Assembly (NCBI GenBank): GCA_964581115.1
Contig: CAZOMY010000007.1
Span: 1-64,000, forward strand
Reading direction: 5' to 3'
From: 2-02-FULL-55-14 sp964581115
Lineage (GTDB): Bacteria > Bacteroidota > Ignavibacteria > UBA10030
Length of the DNA: 64,000 bases
Position numbers and translations under genes: made by a program. Positions 9,172 to 17,285 of the stretch are shown here, piece after piece. The notes beneath the pieces were generated by a model. It did no database searches and was not told the origin of the DNA. It saw only the letters and a list, made by a program, of their open reading frames with translations. Within the stretch, counting starts at the first letter, position 1. Each line of letters opens with the position of its first letter.

Positions 9172-10419
9172 TCACCTCCCGAAAGTTCGCACGTGTCTCA
9201 TCACCGCCTTCAACTGTGCCTCACTCAGCGTCTTGTCGAATCCCGGCATGTTCATCCCCTCCATACCGTGACGAATGTACTCTTCCAGTTCGGCATCCTT
9301 CAGCGTAGGGGCAACTTCGGCCAACGCCAGGTCCGCGGCAAGTCCTCCCTTTCCGTTCGGACCATGACAGCGGGCGCAGAAGGTCTCATACATCGCCGCT
9401 CCGAGGACCTTGGGATCCTCCGACAGCGCCGCACCGCGGAATTCTCGATGCACCTCTTGCCGCTCGATCGGGCGCAGGGTCTTCAGGAACGCCCAGACCG
9501 CCTTTAGATCGTCGTCGGGCCAGCGACTCGTCGCCGCGTACGGCATGTGTCCGTCGCGCACCGTCCCGTCGGGACCCTGGCCTGTTCTCATGAAGTGTAG
9601 GAACACCTCCTCTGTCCACGACCCGATCCCGGTCGCCATGTCGGGAGTGATGTTCGACGCGAACACGACGCTCGGATGGCCTTCGGTGTCTCCGAATCCG
9701 ATCGAACCCCCCGCGAAGAGACTGTCCATATAGAAAGAACCGTCCTTCAGATTGCGCGGCGTGTGGCAGTCCATACAAAGTGCGGCATGATTGGCGACAT
9801 ATCGTCCGTACAGGGCCGTCGGTCCGCGCTCGGGCGCTGCGATCGGCTTCTCGATCGCGTCCATCGGCCCGATGGCGCCGAGCGTGAACATCACTTTCGC
9901 AAAGAAGCTGGCCTCATTCGGGGGGACCTCGTTCGTCAAGGCCGGAAGGGTCCGCAGGTAGGCGACAAGCGCGAGGGCATCGGCATCCGATAGGCCATGT
10001 AGAGGGGTCATGGGCATGATCGGGAACAGCGGCGTGCCGTCCTTCCGAATGCCTTCACGGATCGCGCGGACGATCTCTCCGTCGGTCCAGCCGCCGATGC
10101 CTGTCTCGACGTCAGGCGTGATGTTGCGGGCATACCATACGCCCAGTTGCGGGCTGAGTCCGTTCAGATCGAACTTGGCCCCACCGATGGGCGGCTTCGA
10201 TGCATCGAGCGGGTCGCCGTGACACTCCCAGCAGGTGTGGCTGTATGTATAGAGAAACTTCCCACGCTCCAACGTTGCATCATCTGTCGGGGCCTTGACT
10301 TCTACGACAGGACGGGAGACCGGGGCGTTCCATCGAACGGCCGCCCACACCGATACGCTGACGATCAGCGCCGCCAGCGCCAAGAAAGCGAATCCAGTCC
10401 ATTTTAACGCCCTCTTCAT
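9172..10419 (-). CDS. Membrane-anchored three-haem c-type cytochrome
   Basis: A 415-residue protein with an N-terminal hydrophobic segment (WTGFAFLALAALIVSVSVW), either signal anchor or uncleaved signal peptide, and three CxxCH haem sites (CWECH, CMDCH, CARCH) spread over three cytochrome c domains. The order resembles the cytochrome subunits of membrane alcohol/gluconate dehydrogenases, but no dehydrogenase gene lies beside it, so it may act as a periplasmic electron carrier on its own. The chosen ATG (MKRALKW) has a GGAGG site 5 bases upstream; an ATG 12 bases earlier (10431) lacks one. Redox partner unknown. Confidence 0.85.
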   Translation of the reverse strand: MKRALKWTGFAFLALAALIVSVSVWAAVRWNAPVSRPVVEVKAPTDDATLERGKFLYTYSHTCWECHGDPLDASKPPIGGAKFDLNGLSPQLGVWYARNITPDVETGIGGWTDGEIVRAIREGIRKDGTPLFPIMPMTPLHGLSDADALALVAYLRTLPALTNEVPPNEASFFAKVMFTLGAIGPMDAIEKPIAAPERGPTALYGRYVANHAALCMDCHTPRNLKDGSFYMDSLFAGGSIGFGDTEGHPSVVFASNITPDMATGIGSWTEEVFLHFMRTGQGPDGTVRDGHMPYAATSRWPDDDLKAVWAFLKTLRPIERQEVHREFRGAALSEDPKVLGAAMYETFCARCHGPNGKGGLAADLALAEVAPTLKDAELEEYIRHGMEGMNMPGFDKTLSEAQLKAVMRHVRTFGR

Positions 10420-10492
10420 GCCTGCCTCCATGTGATGGATGGAAGAAATGAGCGGTCATGGTAGGGATGGATTCTCATTTTTGCAACTGTGC

Positions 10493-10617
10493 TAGAGAAG
10501 CATTACACTGAGATCCACAGAGGAAAAAAAGGTCCACAGAGAGAAGAGATGTGTGAGCTCATCCCTGACTCGGTGGAACTCTGTGCCGCTCTGTGGGTCT
10601 TTGTGATTCGCTTCTCT
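10493..10617. repeat. Mirror-image CACAGAG word element at the dnaG 3' end
   Basis: Left arm begins AGAGAAGC and contains TCCACAGAG twice. The right arm contains CTCTGTG twice and ends GCTTCTCT, so the 125-bp block is an imperfect palindrome with outer 8-bp perfect ends (10493-10500 and 10610-10617). It stops one base before the dnaG stop codon. It contains no credible gene. Confidence 0.7.
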
Positions 10618-10618
10618 T

Positions 10619-12526
10619 CTACGTCCTCCGTCCGGATTCCGCCTCGAGGCGTTTCATCATTTCGAGTAATTCCTGATGGTTCCGCAGAAATTCTCCCGTG
10701 TCGCGTCCTTCCCGGGCTGCCTGGCGCATGTCGAACTGGTTCTGATCGATGGCCCGGTTGAGCGTTGCTTTGCGGAGCATGAACACAGCGTCGTGCGCAA
10801 CCTTCATCGGGTCTTCCCGCTCGATCTCCTTCTCCATCTTCTCCCACGAACCGCTCAGCTCATACCGGCTCATGAGGGTATCGGTCATCAGTTCGCGTAA
10901 CGAGGGGTCGTCCGTCGATTGGATCGCCGCCGCCACGTCGAACGTGCCCGTGGTCTCCACGTCGTGCAGCACGCGCTGGATGAGCGCATTCACGCGCGGG
11001 TCCGTGACGTCGTCCTCGTGGAGATTTGCCATGAGATACTCGATGGCGTCACGATGGAGCTCGAGGAACAACTTGAGCACGGCCCGTTCTGCCGGCGGGA
11101 CCTCGCGCGGCGTGGAAGCCGCGGATGGCGGCGGTTCCAGACTGCTTCCGTCTCTCGACTGACGACTCTCATCCCCGAGCCTGCCGAGGGTGACGACCGA
11201 CAACCCACCCCTTCTCCCATCTCCCTTCTCACCTCTTCCCGCTTTCTCCATCTCCTTCCACAAAACACTCTCATACAGCCCATACCGCTCAGCCACGTCC
11301 TTGATGAAGAACGCACGCTTCAATTCGTCGCTGATCCGCGCGATCGATTGCACGATGGCGCGCACCGCCTTCGCCTTCCCCTCCGTCGTGTCGAACAGTC
11401 CCATCTTGCGGTACTCTAGGGCTTTGAAGTCGATGAACGACACCGCCTGCCCGAGCAGGTCGCGGAACGCCTTCGCCCCGTGGTTTCGGACGAACGAATC
11501 GGGATCTTCGCCGGTAGGCAGGGCGACGATGCGCAGGTCCATGTCCTTCTCGAGCGCCAGGTCGATCCCTCGGATCGTAGCGCGCGAGCCGGCCGAATCG
11601 CCGTCGTAGACCAGAACGAGATTCTTTGTGTACCGGCCGAGCAACGAGAGCTGATCCTCGGTCAATGCCGTGCCGCTCGAAGCAACGACATTCTGCACCC
11701 CGGCCTGAAAGAGCGAGATCATGTCGGCGTAGCCCTCGACGAGCAGAACGGCGTCGGTCTGTCGGATGGCCTCTTTCGCATGAGAGAGTCCGAACAGCAC
11801 TCGACTCTTGCTGTAGACGGGCGTCTCGGGCGAGTTGATGTACTTCCCCTGGATCGGGTCGTCGTCATGCATCCTGCGGGCGCCGAAGGCGACCACCCGT
11901 CCGGCGGCGGAGAAGATGGGGAACATGGCCCGTCCGCGAAAGTAGTCGTAGAGCGACCCATCGTCGCGCTTGCGGAGCAGTCCGGCAGCCAGCAGGTCTT
12001 CGTCGCCGATCCCCTCTCGTCGGGCGTGCGTCAACAAGTTGTCCCAACTGTTGAGGGCATAGCCGAGTCCGAAGGCGCGCATCGTATCGTCGCTGAAGCC
12101 GCGCTGTTTGAAGTATTCCAGCGCGCCGCGTCCCTCGTCGGTCTTGGTGAGGTTGTCATGGAAGAGCCGTCCGGCGAACCGAAGGGCGTTGTGAAGTCGG
12201 TCCGATTCTTCCTGGGCTTTCTCATCCCTCCCCTCTTCGGGGATCTTGATGCCGGCCCGATCGGCCAATGACCGAACGGCTTCGACGAAAGAGACCCGTT
12301 CGGTCTCCATGACGAACTGAAAGACATTTCCCCCCTTGCCGCACCCGAAGCACTTGTAGATCTGCATCTCCGGGTTGACGTTGAATGACGGGGTCTTCTC
12401 CTGATGGAAAGGGCAAAGGCCGATGAAGTTCTTTCCGCGGCGGCGGAGCTTGACCACCCCACCGACGACTTCGACAATGTCGGAGGAGCGGCGAATGTCA
12501 TCCAGGAGGGCGTCGGAGAAGCGCAT
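10619..12526 (-). CDS. dnaG: DNA primase
   Basis: Bacterial replicative primase, 635 residues, which makes RNA primers at the replication fork with DnaB. The CHC2 zinc finger is complete (C38, H41 in LCPFHQEKTPSF; C59, C62 in YKCFGCGKGG). The TOPRIM catalytic centre is visible at LLVEGYADMISLF, followed by LVYDGDSAG. The C-terminal helicase-binding region is divergent, as usual. The frame stays open 40 codons further upstream, but family length and the motif RFSDALLDDIRRSSDIVEVV fix the ATG at 12524-12526. A hairpin at 12529-12557 sits directly before this ATG. It is followed at its stop by a mirror-image repeat. Confidence 0.95.
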   Translation of the reverse strand: MRFSDALLDDIRRSSDIVEVVGGVVKLRRRGKNFIGLCPFHQEKTPSFNVNPEMQIYKCFGCGKGGNVFQFVMETERVSFVEAVRSLADRAGIKIPEEGRDEKAQEESDRLHNALRFAGRLFHDNLTKTDEGRGALEYFKQRGFSDDTMRAFGLGYALNSWDNLLTHARREGIGDEDLLAAGLLRKRDDGSLYDYFRGRAMFPIFSAAGRVVAFGARRMHDDDPIQGKYINSPETPVYSKSRVLFGLSHAKEAIRQTDAVLLVEGYADMISLFQAGVQNVVASSGTALTEDQLSLLGRYTKNLVLVYDGDSAGSRATIRGIDLALEKDMDLRIVALPTGEDPDSFVRNHGAKAFRDLLGQAVSFIDFKALEYRKMGLFDTTEGKAKAVRAIVQSIARISDELKRAFFIKDVAERYGLYESVLWKEMEKAGRGEKGDGRRGGLSVVTLGRLGDESRQSRDGSSLEPPPSAASTPREVPPAERAVLKLFLELHRDAIEYLMANLHEDDVTDPRVNALIQRVLHDVETTGTFDVAAAIQSTDDPSLRELMTDTLMSRYELSGSWEKMEKEIEREDPMKVAHDAVFMLRKATLNRAIDQNQFDMRQAAREGRDTGEFLRNHQELLEMMKRLEAESGRRT

Positions 12527-12528
12527 AA

Positions 12529-12557
12529 GCCAATGTAGGAAGAAAAGACACATTGGC
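12529..12557 (-). promoter_or_regulatory. Hairpin in the dnaG leader overlapping the ribosome-binding region
   Basis: GCCAATGT and ACATTGGC (8-bp perfect arms, 13-nt loop) lie 2 bases upstream of the dnaG ATG on the transcribed strand. The loop carries the only purine/pyrimidine-rich stretch near the start. It could limit translation or act as an operator; function is inferred. Confidence 0.4.
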
Positions 12558-12561
12558 GAAA

Positions 12562-13125
12562 CGTTCCAGACTCCAAGTGTCCAAACCCCAAACAAACCAC
12601 CAGATCCCCAAACCAGCAAACCACAAAGGAGAGCAGTTGGTATCACGACGAAAGGGAGAGTGCCTTTCCATCGCCAGTAGACAGACTATTCGCTTTTCTT
12701 GATGATGGCGGTGAAGATGAAGAGAAGCTCAGATGCTTCCTGGATCAATCGACGTTGCTCTTCCATTGTTCGCTCATACTCCGGAACAACCTGAAGCCAC
12801 ATGCGTGCCTCTTTCGCTTCTTTTCGTGCAATTCGGACATGCAGCAAGAAGTCCTTCCGACTCACCGCCTCATTGGCCTCATGGTAATTCGCTGCGACCG
12901 ATCCACCCGCCTTCATTAGCTGCTTCTTCACTTCATTGAGCGCGATTTCTGTCGGCAGTCTCTGGCACAACGCCAGAATGTCTTTGGCAAATCTGAGTGT
13001 TCGGTCTTCGAGGTCTTCATGGCGATTCATGGTCCCCCCCTTGGATTGTTTTCTTATTCGATCTCCCACGCAGCCTTTGGACGTTTAATTGGGGTTTGGA
13101 ATGTTTGGAGTTTGGGATGTTTAAA
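12562..13125. mobile_element. Inverted word-array element 1 enclosing a four-helix-bundle gene
   Basis: Left arm 12562-12628 and right arm 13075-13125 are built from the same degenerate words around CCAAAC / GTTTGG, in opposite orientation: ACTCCAAGTGTCCAAACCCC on the left, and the reverse complement of the right arm reads ACTCCAAACATTCCAAACCCC. The only gene between them is 12686-13030. It lies between the dnaG start and the terminator of the PUR-family gene. Mobility is inferred from the gene-in-inverted-repeats layout and its recurrence at 22.46 and 54.84 kb. Confidence 0.5.
12686..13030 (-). CDS. Four-helix-bundle protein (S23/IVP-like), copy 1
   Basis: A 114-residue all-helical cytosolic protein of the family first seen in 23S rRNA intervening sequences and structurally related to the Avd accessory protein of diversity-generating retroelements. 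The signature is SVAANYHEANEAVSRKDF followed by a long amphipathic helix (HVRIARKEAKEARMWL). The start MNRHEDLEDRT is chosen because a G-rich ribosome site (GGGGGGG) lies just upstream; an in-frame codon 39 bases earlier lacks one. There is no rRNA here, so it is a free-standing copy. It lies inside mirrored repeat arms (12562-12628, 13075-13125). Biochemical role unknown. Confidence 0.88.
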   Translation of the reverse strand: MNRHEDLEDRTLRFAKDILALCQRLPTEIALNEVKKQLMKAGGSVAANYHEANEAVSRKDFLLHVRIARKEAKEARMWLQVVPEYERTMEEQRRLIQEASELLFIFTAIIKKSE

Positions 13126-13127
13126 CA

Positions 13128-13157
13128 CAGAACCCCAAGGTCTCCCCTGGGGTTCTG
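13128..13157 (-). terminator. Terminator of the PUR-family gene, with shared loop motif
   Basis: Perfect 10-bp stem CAGAACCCCA / TGGGGTTCTG. On the minus strand the loop reads GGGGAGACCT. The same loop, differing at one base, occurs at 17138-17167 on an unrelated stem. Confidence 0.75.
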
Positions 13158-13181
13158 CGATCCTTCATGCGCAGTTGGAGG

Positions 13182-13403
13182 CTATTCCTTAATGTGCTCC
13201 ACCGCCTCCTTCAGCGCCTCAACGAATTCATCGGCCGCGCTCGAGAAGAGCTGCACCGACTTCTTCGCGTATTTCTTCGGGTCCTCCTTCGACGGCGACG
13301 AGGCCGTGATGTTCACGTACTTGTTCTGGTTCTTGGCTTCTTTGACGTCGAGGAAATATACCGTCTTCCCCGCTTTGACCATTTTGGTGAACAGAGCATC
13401 CAT
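13182..13403 (-). CDS. PUR-family (DUF3276) DNA/RNA-binding protein
   Basis: A 73-residue protein matching the short PUR-alpha-like family common in Bacteroidota and spirochaetes: KMVKAGKTVYFLDVKEAKN followed by NKYVNITASSP and a C-terminal amphipathic helix. Homologues bind single-stranded nucleic acid as PUR repeats; the target here is unknown. AGGAG lies 6 bases before the ATG. The gene ends in its own terminator (13128-13157). Family membership is read from the AGKxxYFxDVK pattern. Confidence 0.75.
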   Translation of the reverse strand: MDALFTKMVKAGKTVYFLDVKEAKNQNKYVNITASSPSKEDPKKYAKKSVQLFSSAADEFVEALKEAVEHIKE

Positions 13404-13500
13404 GGCTGATCTCCTGTGAAAACTAGGTGAGTGAAAAGTGAAAGGTAAAAGGTGAAAGATACATCGGGGGAGAACAGCAGGGGGCGGGGGAGGAGCGGAA

Positions 13501-13579
13501 CGTCAGACGTCAGAAGTCAGAGATCGGTTGCGCTGAACATTCGAGCACCGACCTCTGGTCTCTGTCCTCTGACCTCTGT
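13501..13579. repeat. Mirror-image GTCAGA word element
   Basis: Left arm 13501-13527 has tandem words GTCAGACGTCAGAAGTCAGAG. The right arm 13548-13579 has the reversed words CCTCTGG, CTCTGTCCTCTGACC. The centre is about 20 bases. No gene inside. It is followed on the right by GC-rich sequence without a recognised feature, and GTGAAAGGTAAAAGG words precede it at 13430-13460. Confidence 0.6.
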
Positions 13580-14200
13580 AAACAAGGATCTCGATTCGGA
13601 AACCTGAAGTCCGCTGGCATGATCCCCCTCGTGATGCGCAACGACGCCGTTCCGCGCCGTCGGCGGGGGAAATCTACAGGCGGGCGGTGAGAATGTCAAG
13701 CGCTCCGGGCAAAAAGCGTGAGACAGGTATGCATGCGGCCGACAGAGTTTCAATGAGAATATGCAGGGATTCAGGTAGAGACGATCGATCGTTGTGTTAG
13801 ACTGATTCCCGGGCGCATAACCCGCTCCAATGTGTTGCTCAACCCCAACGACGGCAATCGCGCCCCAGAGTCATCCTGTTCTTGCCCCACTAAGATCCCT
13901 ACCTCTACGCCTACACTCGCCTTCGATCTATCCCACCACACATTTGCCAACACCCTTCATGATCCCTCATGGGAGGCGACGGTGGACCCCTGATAAGAAT
14001 CACTACTCGTCAACATCCGACGCACACGACGCTGGCACAGGACTTGGGGAACCATGTACCCTAACTGACAAGGCCATTCGCGTTTCCACGGCCTGATGAT
14101 GAAGTCTCTGAATCAGGAAGGGGGAAGTGTATTTCTTTCCGTTGAGGAATTCGACGGTCTGTAGACTTCTTCAACACTCATTCTCCGACAGGAGGTCCCC
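13580..14200. other. Intergenic gap upstream of the hydrogenase operon
   Basis: About 620 bases with no gene, tRNA or clear repeat. It should contain the plus-strand hydrogenase promoter, which I could not place. Only the AGGAGGT ribosome site at its right end (before the GTG at 14201) is clear. Confidence 0.5.
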
Positions 14201-15154
14201 GTGGCTCTTACGCATGCCATCTCGCGCAGGGATTTTGTTCGGTGGGCTCTCGCCACTCCCGCGGCCGCGGCTTCGATCGAAGCGTTCCTACCTCAGCTTG
14301 CCAAGGCCATCGAAGATGCCGTCAAGGAATATCCGCTCATCTGGCTCCAGGCCTCCACGTGTAGCGGATGTTCGGTCTCCGTCATCAACACCATCCACCC
14401 GAGCATCAAGAACGTCATCCTGGAGCAGGTCCTTCCGGGTCATAAGCTTACGCTGGGATATCACGGCACGCTCATGGCCGCAACGGGACAACTCTCCCTC
14501 GATGCCGCCAAGAAGATCGTCGAGCAACACCGCGGCAAGTATGTCTTCGTCCTGGAAGGTGCGATCCCAACGCGCAGCGGCGGAGTTGACGGCACCCTTG
14601 GGGAACTCGATGGCAAGCCCGTTCCGATGCTCCACTGGGTGGAATACTTCGGCAAGGATGCCATGTTGACGCTCGCCGTCGGGACCTGCGCGGCGTTCGG
14701 AGGAATTCCAGCGGCGGCACCCAACCCCACGGGAGCCGTAGGGATCTCCGAGGCCTATGAGCGACTTCATATCGCCACCCCCGTCTTGAATATTCCCGGC
14801 TGTCCCAGTCATCCTGATTGGTTCATCGGCACCGTAGCTAAAGTGTTGCTCTATGGCGTTCCGAAGCCTACAGAGCTCGACGAGCAGAGGCGCTTGAAAC
14901 TCTTCTTCGGCCGGTCGGTCCATAGCCGATGCCATAACCGCGACTACCTCGACGAAGGGGTGTTCGCCGAAGAATTCGGCAAGGAAGGATGTCTGCTCGA
15001 ACTTGGATGCAAGGGACCGTTCACCAACGGCGATTGTCCGGTGCGATTGTGGAACGGCAGCGTGAGCTACTGCATCGCCGCCGGAGCGCCGTGCATCGGC
15101 TGTACGGAAAGCGGTTTCCCCGACGCCCACTCCCCGATCTATCAGCGAAGGTGA
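14201..15154 (+). CDS. [NiFe] hydrogenase small subunit, Tat-exported
   Basis: A 317-residue iron-sulfur subunit that passes electrons between the NiFe centre and an acceptor. The start is a GTG with an AGGAGGT site. The Tat signal is clear (S8 R9 R10 D11 F12 then a hydrophobic alanine run). The proximal cluster is C54-S-G-C57 with later GTCAAFGG and IPGCPSHP. The distal and medial cluster ligands are HSRC, GCLLELGCKGP, NGDCP and CIAAGAPCIGC. Gly, not Cys, occupies both positions that mark oxygen-tolerant [4Fe-3S] enzymes. The C-terminus stops shortly after the last cluster, so the usual membrane anchor helix is missing. It is followed after 4 bases by the large subunit. A periplasmic uptake (group 1-like) enzyme is likely; exact group uncertain. 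Confidence 0.93.
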   Translation: MALTHAISRRDFVRWALATPAAAASIEAFLPQLAKAIEDAVKEYPLIWLQASTCSGCSVSVINTIHPSIKNVILEQVLPGHKLTLGYHGTLMAATGQLSLDAAKKIVEQHRGKYVFVLEGAIPTRSGGVDGTLGELDGKPVPMLHWVEYFGKDAMLTLAVGTCAAFGGIPAAAPNPTGAVGISEAYERLHIATPVLNIPGCPSHPDWFIGTVAKVLLYGVPKPTELDEQRRLKLFFGRSVHSRCHNRDYLDEGVFAEEFGKEGCLLELGCKGPFTNGDCPVRLWNGSVSYCIAAGAPCIGCTESGFPDAHSPIYQRR

Positions 15155-15158
15155 ACCC

Positions 15159-16640
15159 ATGAAACGTCAGATCGTCATCGACCCCATGACGCGGATCGAA
15201 GGGCACCTGAAGGTGGAGGCCACCGTGGAGAATGGCCGTGTCACCGAGGCGCAGTGCAGCGGCACTCTCTACCGGGGATTTGAGCAGATCCTTGTCGGTC
15301 GAGATCCGCTTGACGCGATCCAGATGACCCAGCGATTCTGCGGCGTTTGCCCCACGCCTCACGGCATCGCGTCGTCGCAAGCGTTGGAGAACGCATTCGG
15401 GATCATGCCGCCTCCAAATGGCCTGCTGATCCGAAACATCATGCAGGGCGCGAACTACATCCAGTCGCATATCCTGCACTTCTACCACCTTGCGGCACTC
15501 GACTACTTCCGCGGGCCGAACGCACCGCCGTTTGTCCCGCGCTACGAAGCCGACTACCGCATCCCGGCCGAGCTGCACGACGTCTTGCTGCAGCACTACA
15601 TTCAAGCCTATCACATCCGCTTGAAAGCTCACGAGTTGTGCGCGATCTGGTCGGGCAAGATGCCGCATATGGCTTCGATCGCCCCGGGCGGCGTCACCAT
15701 CATGCCGCGAATCGATAACATCACCACCTCGTTGTGGCGGCTGCGGGAGTTGACAGAATTCATCGACAACGTCTATTTGCCCGACGTCCTGACGCTTGCC
15801 GAGGTCTACCGAGACGGATTTCAGATGGGAAAGGGTTGTGGAGCTTTCTTGTCGTTCGGCCTCTTCGACCTCGACGCAGAGCCCGACGTGGTGAAGCGAA
15901 AGCGCTTCTTCGCCGCCGGCGTGGCCGATCAGACTTCCATCAAGCCTGTCGATCCTTCGCTCATCACCGAAGATGTAAGACATTCCTGGTATCGGAGTGC
16001 ATCGCACCGCGGACCGTGGGAGGGAGAGACAGAACCTCACTCGGACAAGAAGGGGGCGTACAGCTGGCTGAAGGCTCCTCGCTACAATTCCAGGCCTTGT
16101 GAAGTGGGGCCATTGGCACGCATTCTTCTGGCATACCGTCGCAAAGAACCGAAGCAGGTCGCAGAGCTGGTCGACAGCATCTTGACACGACTCACCATCC
16201 GGGAGGATGACCTGTGCTCGGCGATGGGTCGGCATATCGCACGGGCTGTCGAATGCAAGGTCGTCGCCGACGAGCTCGCCGGCATGATCATGAAGGTCCA
16301 GCTCGAAGAGCCGGTATGCACCCCTCATACGATCCCGGAGTCGGCATCCGGCATGGGCTTGTGGTGCGCCGCACGAGGCGCACTGGGACACTGGATCACG
16401 ATCCGCAACGGGAAGATCGCCCGCTACCAGGCCGTCGTTCCAACGACCTGGAATGCCTCGCCCGCCGATGACAAGGGGGTACCAGGGCCGATCGAGCAAG
16501 CGTTACTCGGCACGGAGGTGCACGACGCCGACAATCCGTTCGAGCTGGCGCGCATCATCCGCTCATTCGACCCGTGTATCGCGTGCGCCGTGCACCTGCA
16601 TGTCCCCGGTCGGTCGTCGACCGTCTTCCGGGCCCTGTGA
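15159..16640 (+). CDS. [NiFe] hydrogenase large subunit
   Basis: A 493-residue catalytic subunit carrying the NiFe(CN)2CO site. Ligand motif L1 is RFCGVCP (C61, C64) and L2 is SFDPCIACAVH (C473, C476, H479). A 14-residue tail after H479 (LHVPGRSSTVFRAL) is the expected peptide removed by the maturation protease encoded next. Typical group 1 large subunits are nearer 550-600 residues, so this one is compact. It has no signal of its own and would be exported with the small subunit. The stop overlaps the GTG chosen for the protease gene (GTGA), suggesting coupled translation. No cytochrome b or hyp maturation genes are in the window. Confidence 0.93.
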   Translation: MKRQIVIDPMTRIEGHLKVEATVENGRVTEAQCSGTLYRGFEQILVGRDPLDAIQMTQRFCGVCPTPHGIASSQALENAFGIMPPPNGLLIRNIMQGANYIQSHILHFYHLAALDYFRGPNAPPFVPRYEADYRIPAELHDVLLQHYIQAYHIRLKAHELCAIWSGKMPHMASIAPGGVTIMPRIDNITTSLWRLRELTEFIDNVYLPDVLTLAEVYRDGFQMGKGCGAFLSFGLFDLDAEPDVVKRKRFFAAGVADQTSIKPVDPSLITEDVRHSWYRSASHRGPWEGETEPHSDKKGAYSWLKAPRYNSRPCEVGPLARILLAYRRKEPKQVAELVDSILTRLTIREDDLCSAMGRHIARAVECKVVADELAGMIMKVQLEEPVCTPHTIPESASGMGLWCAARGALGHWITIRNGKIARYQAVVPTTWNASPADDKGVPGPIEQALLGTEVHDADNPFELARIIRSFDPCIACAVHLHVPGRSSTVFRAL

Positions 16641-17119
16641 GAGCGACGGTGAAAGCTTCGACGCTGGTACTCGGTGTGGGGAATCTCCTGCTCCGCGACG
16701 AGGGGGTGGGGGTTCACGTCGCCCGAAGGTTGCGCCAGGAGACCCTTCCACCTGATGTAGAGGTGATCGACGGAGGAACGGAAGGATTCGGACTGCTGAT
16801 GCATTGGCGGGATCGTCGGCGTGTGATCATCGTGGACGCCATCAGGATGGCTGGAACTCCGGGGACCGTGCTCCATGCCGTCCTGACCGGCGACGGAGCC
16901 GAGAATGCCCCGGCGTGGTCGGCTCACGAGCAGTCCATCGCGGCCTTGGTCCCGATCGCCCGAACGATTGGCCTCGATTGCACGGTAGAGTTGGTCGGGA
17001 TCATTCCCGCCGATACAGAGACCCTGGAACCAACCCTCTCTCCGCCTCTTCGGTCGGCCCTCCCCCGCATCGTCGCCAGCGTACTCGACCTGATCGCCGA
17101 TCCGATTACCGTCCGCTGA
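16637..17119 (+). CDS. Hydrogenase maturation protease (HyaD/HycI type)
   Basis: A 160-residue nickel-dependent endopeptidase that trims the large-subunit tail after nickel insertion. Visible motifs are LGVGNLLLRDEGVGVHV (metal-binding Glu/Asp region), DGGTEGFGLL, VDAIR and SAHEQS, which contains the metal-binding His. The start is taken as the GTG overlapping the large-subunit TGA; another GTG at 16649 is possible. It is the last gene of the three-gene operon, followed by a hairpin at 17138-17167. Confidence 0.9.
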   Translation: MRATVKASTLVLGVGNLLLRDEGVGVHVARRLRQETLPPDVEVIDGGTEGFGLLMHWRDRRRVIIVDAIRMAGTPGTVLHAVLTGDGAENAPAWSAHEQSIAALVPIARTIGLDCTVELVGIIPADTETLEPTLSPPLRSALPRIVASVLDLIADPITVR

Positions 17120-17137
17120 GGATTGCCTCCAACGACA

Positions 17138-17167
17138 AAGCCCTCCAAAGTCTCCCCTGGAGGGCTT
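17138..17167. terminator. Hairpin between the convergent hydrogenase and groEL genes
   Basis: Perfect 10-bp stem AAGCCCTCCA / TGGAGGGCTT. On the minus strand the loop is GGGGAGACTT, nearly the same as in 13128-13157. Probably serves both convergent operons. Confidence 0.65.
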
Positions 17168-17207
17168 CGCCATACCTCAACACCGCCAGCCGCTTTATTC
17201 CAAGATC

Positions 17208-17280
17208 TCCCTTTGGAGTTTGGAGTCTGGCGTCTGCCTGCCCGACTGGGATTGTACAGACCCGGTCAGACGGGGAGTCT
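17208..17280. repeat. Word array TTTGGAGTTTGGAG next to the groEL stop
   Basis: Short words TTTGGAGTTTGGAGTCTGG and GTCTGCCTGCC on the left, with CAGACCCGGTCAGACGGGGAG on the right, end about 6 bases before the groEL stop. The TTTGGA word is shared with element 1 at 12562-13125. Mirror symmetry is partial (GTCTGCC versus CAGAC). Confidence 0.45.
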
Positions 17281-17285
17281 GCTTC

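Noticed and set aside
12527..12646. Upstream extension of dnaG
   Set aside because: The extra 40 residues precede the conserved N-terminus and overlap a hairpin; family length fits the ATG at 12526.
12686..13030. rRNA intervening sequence or diversity-generating retroelement
   Set aside because: No 23S rRNA, reverse transcriptase or template/variable repeat pair is present around any of the three four-helix-bundle genes.
15021..16499. Minus-strand open frame over the hydrogenase large subunit
   Set aside because: Antisense to conserved ligand motifs L1 and L2; no homology seen.
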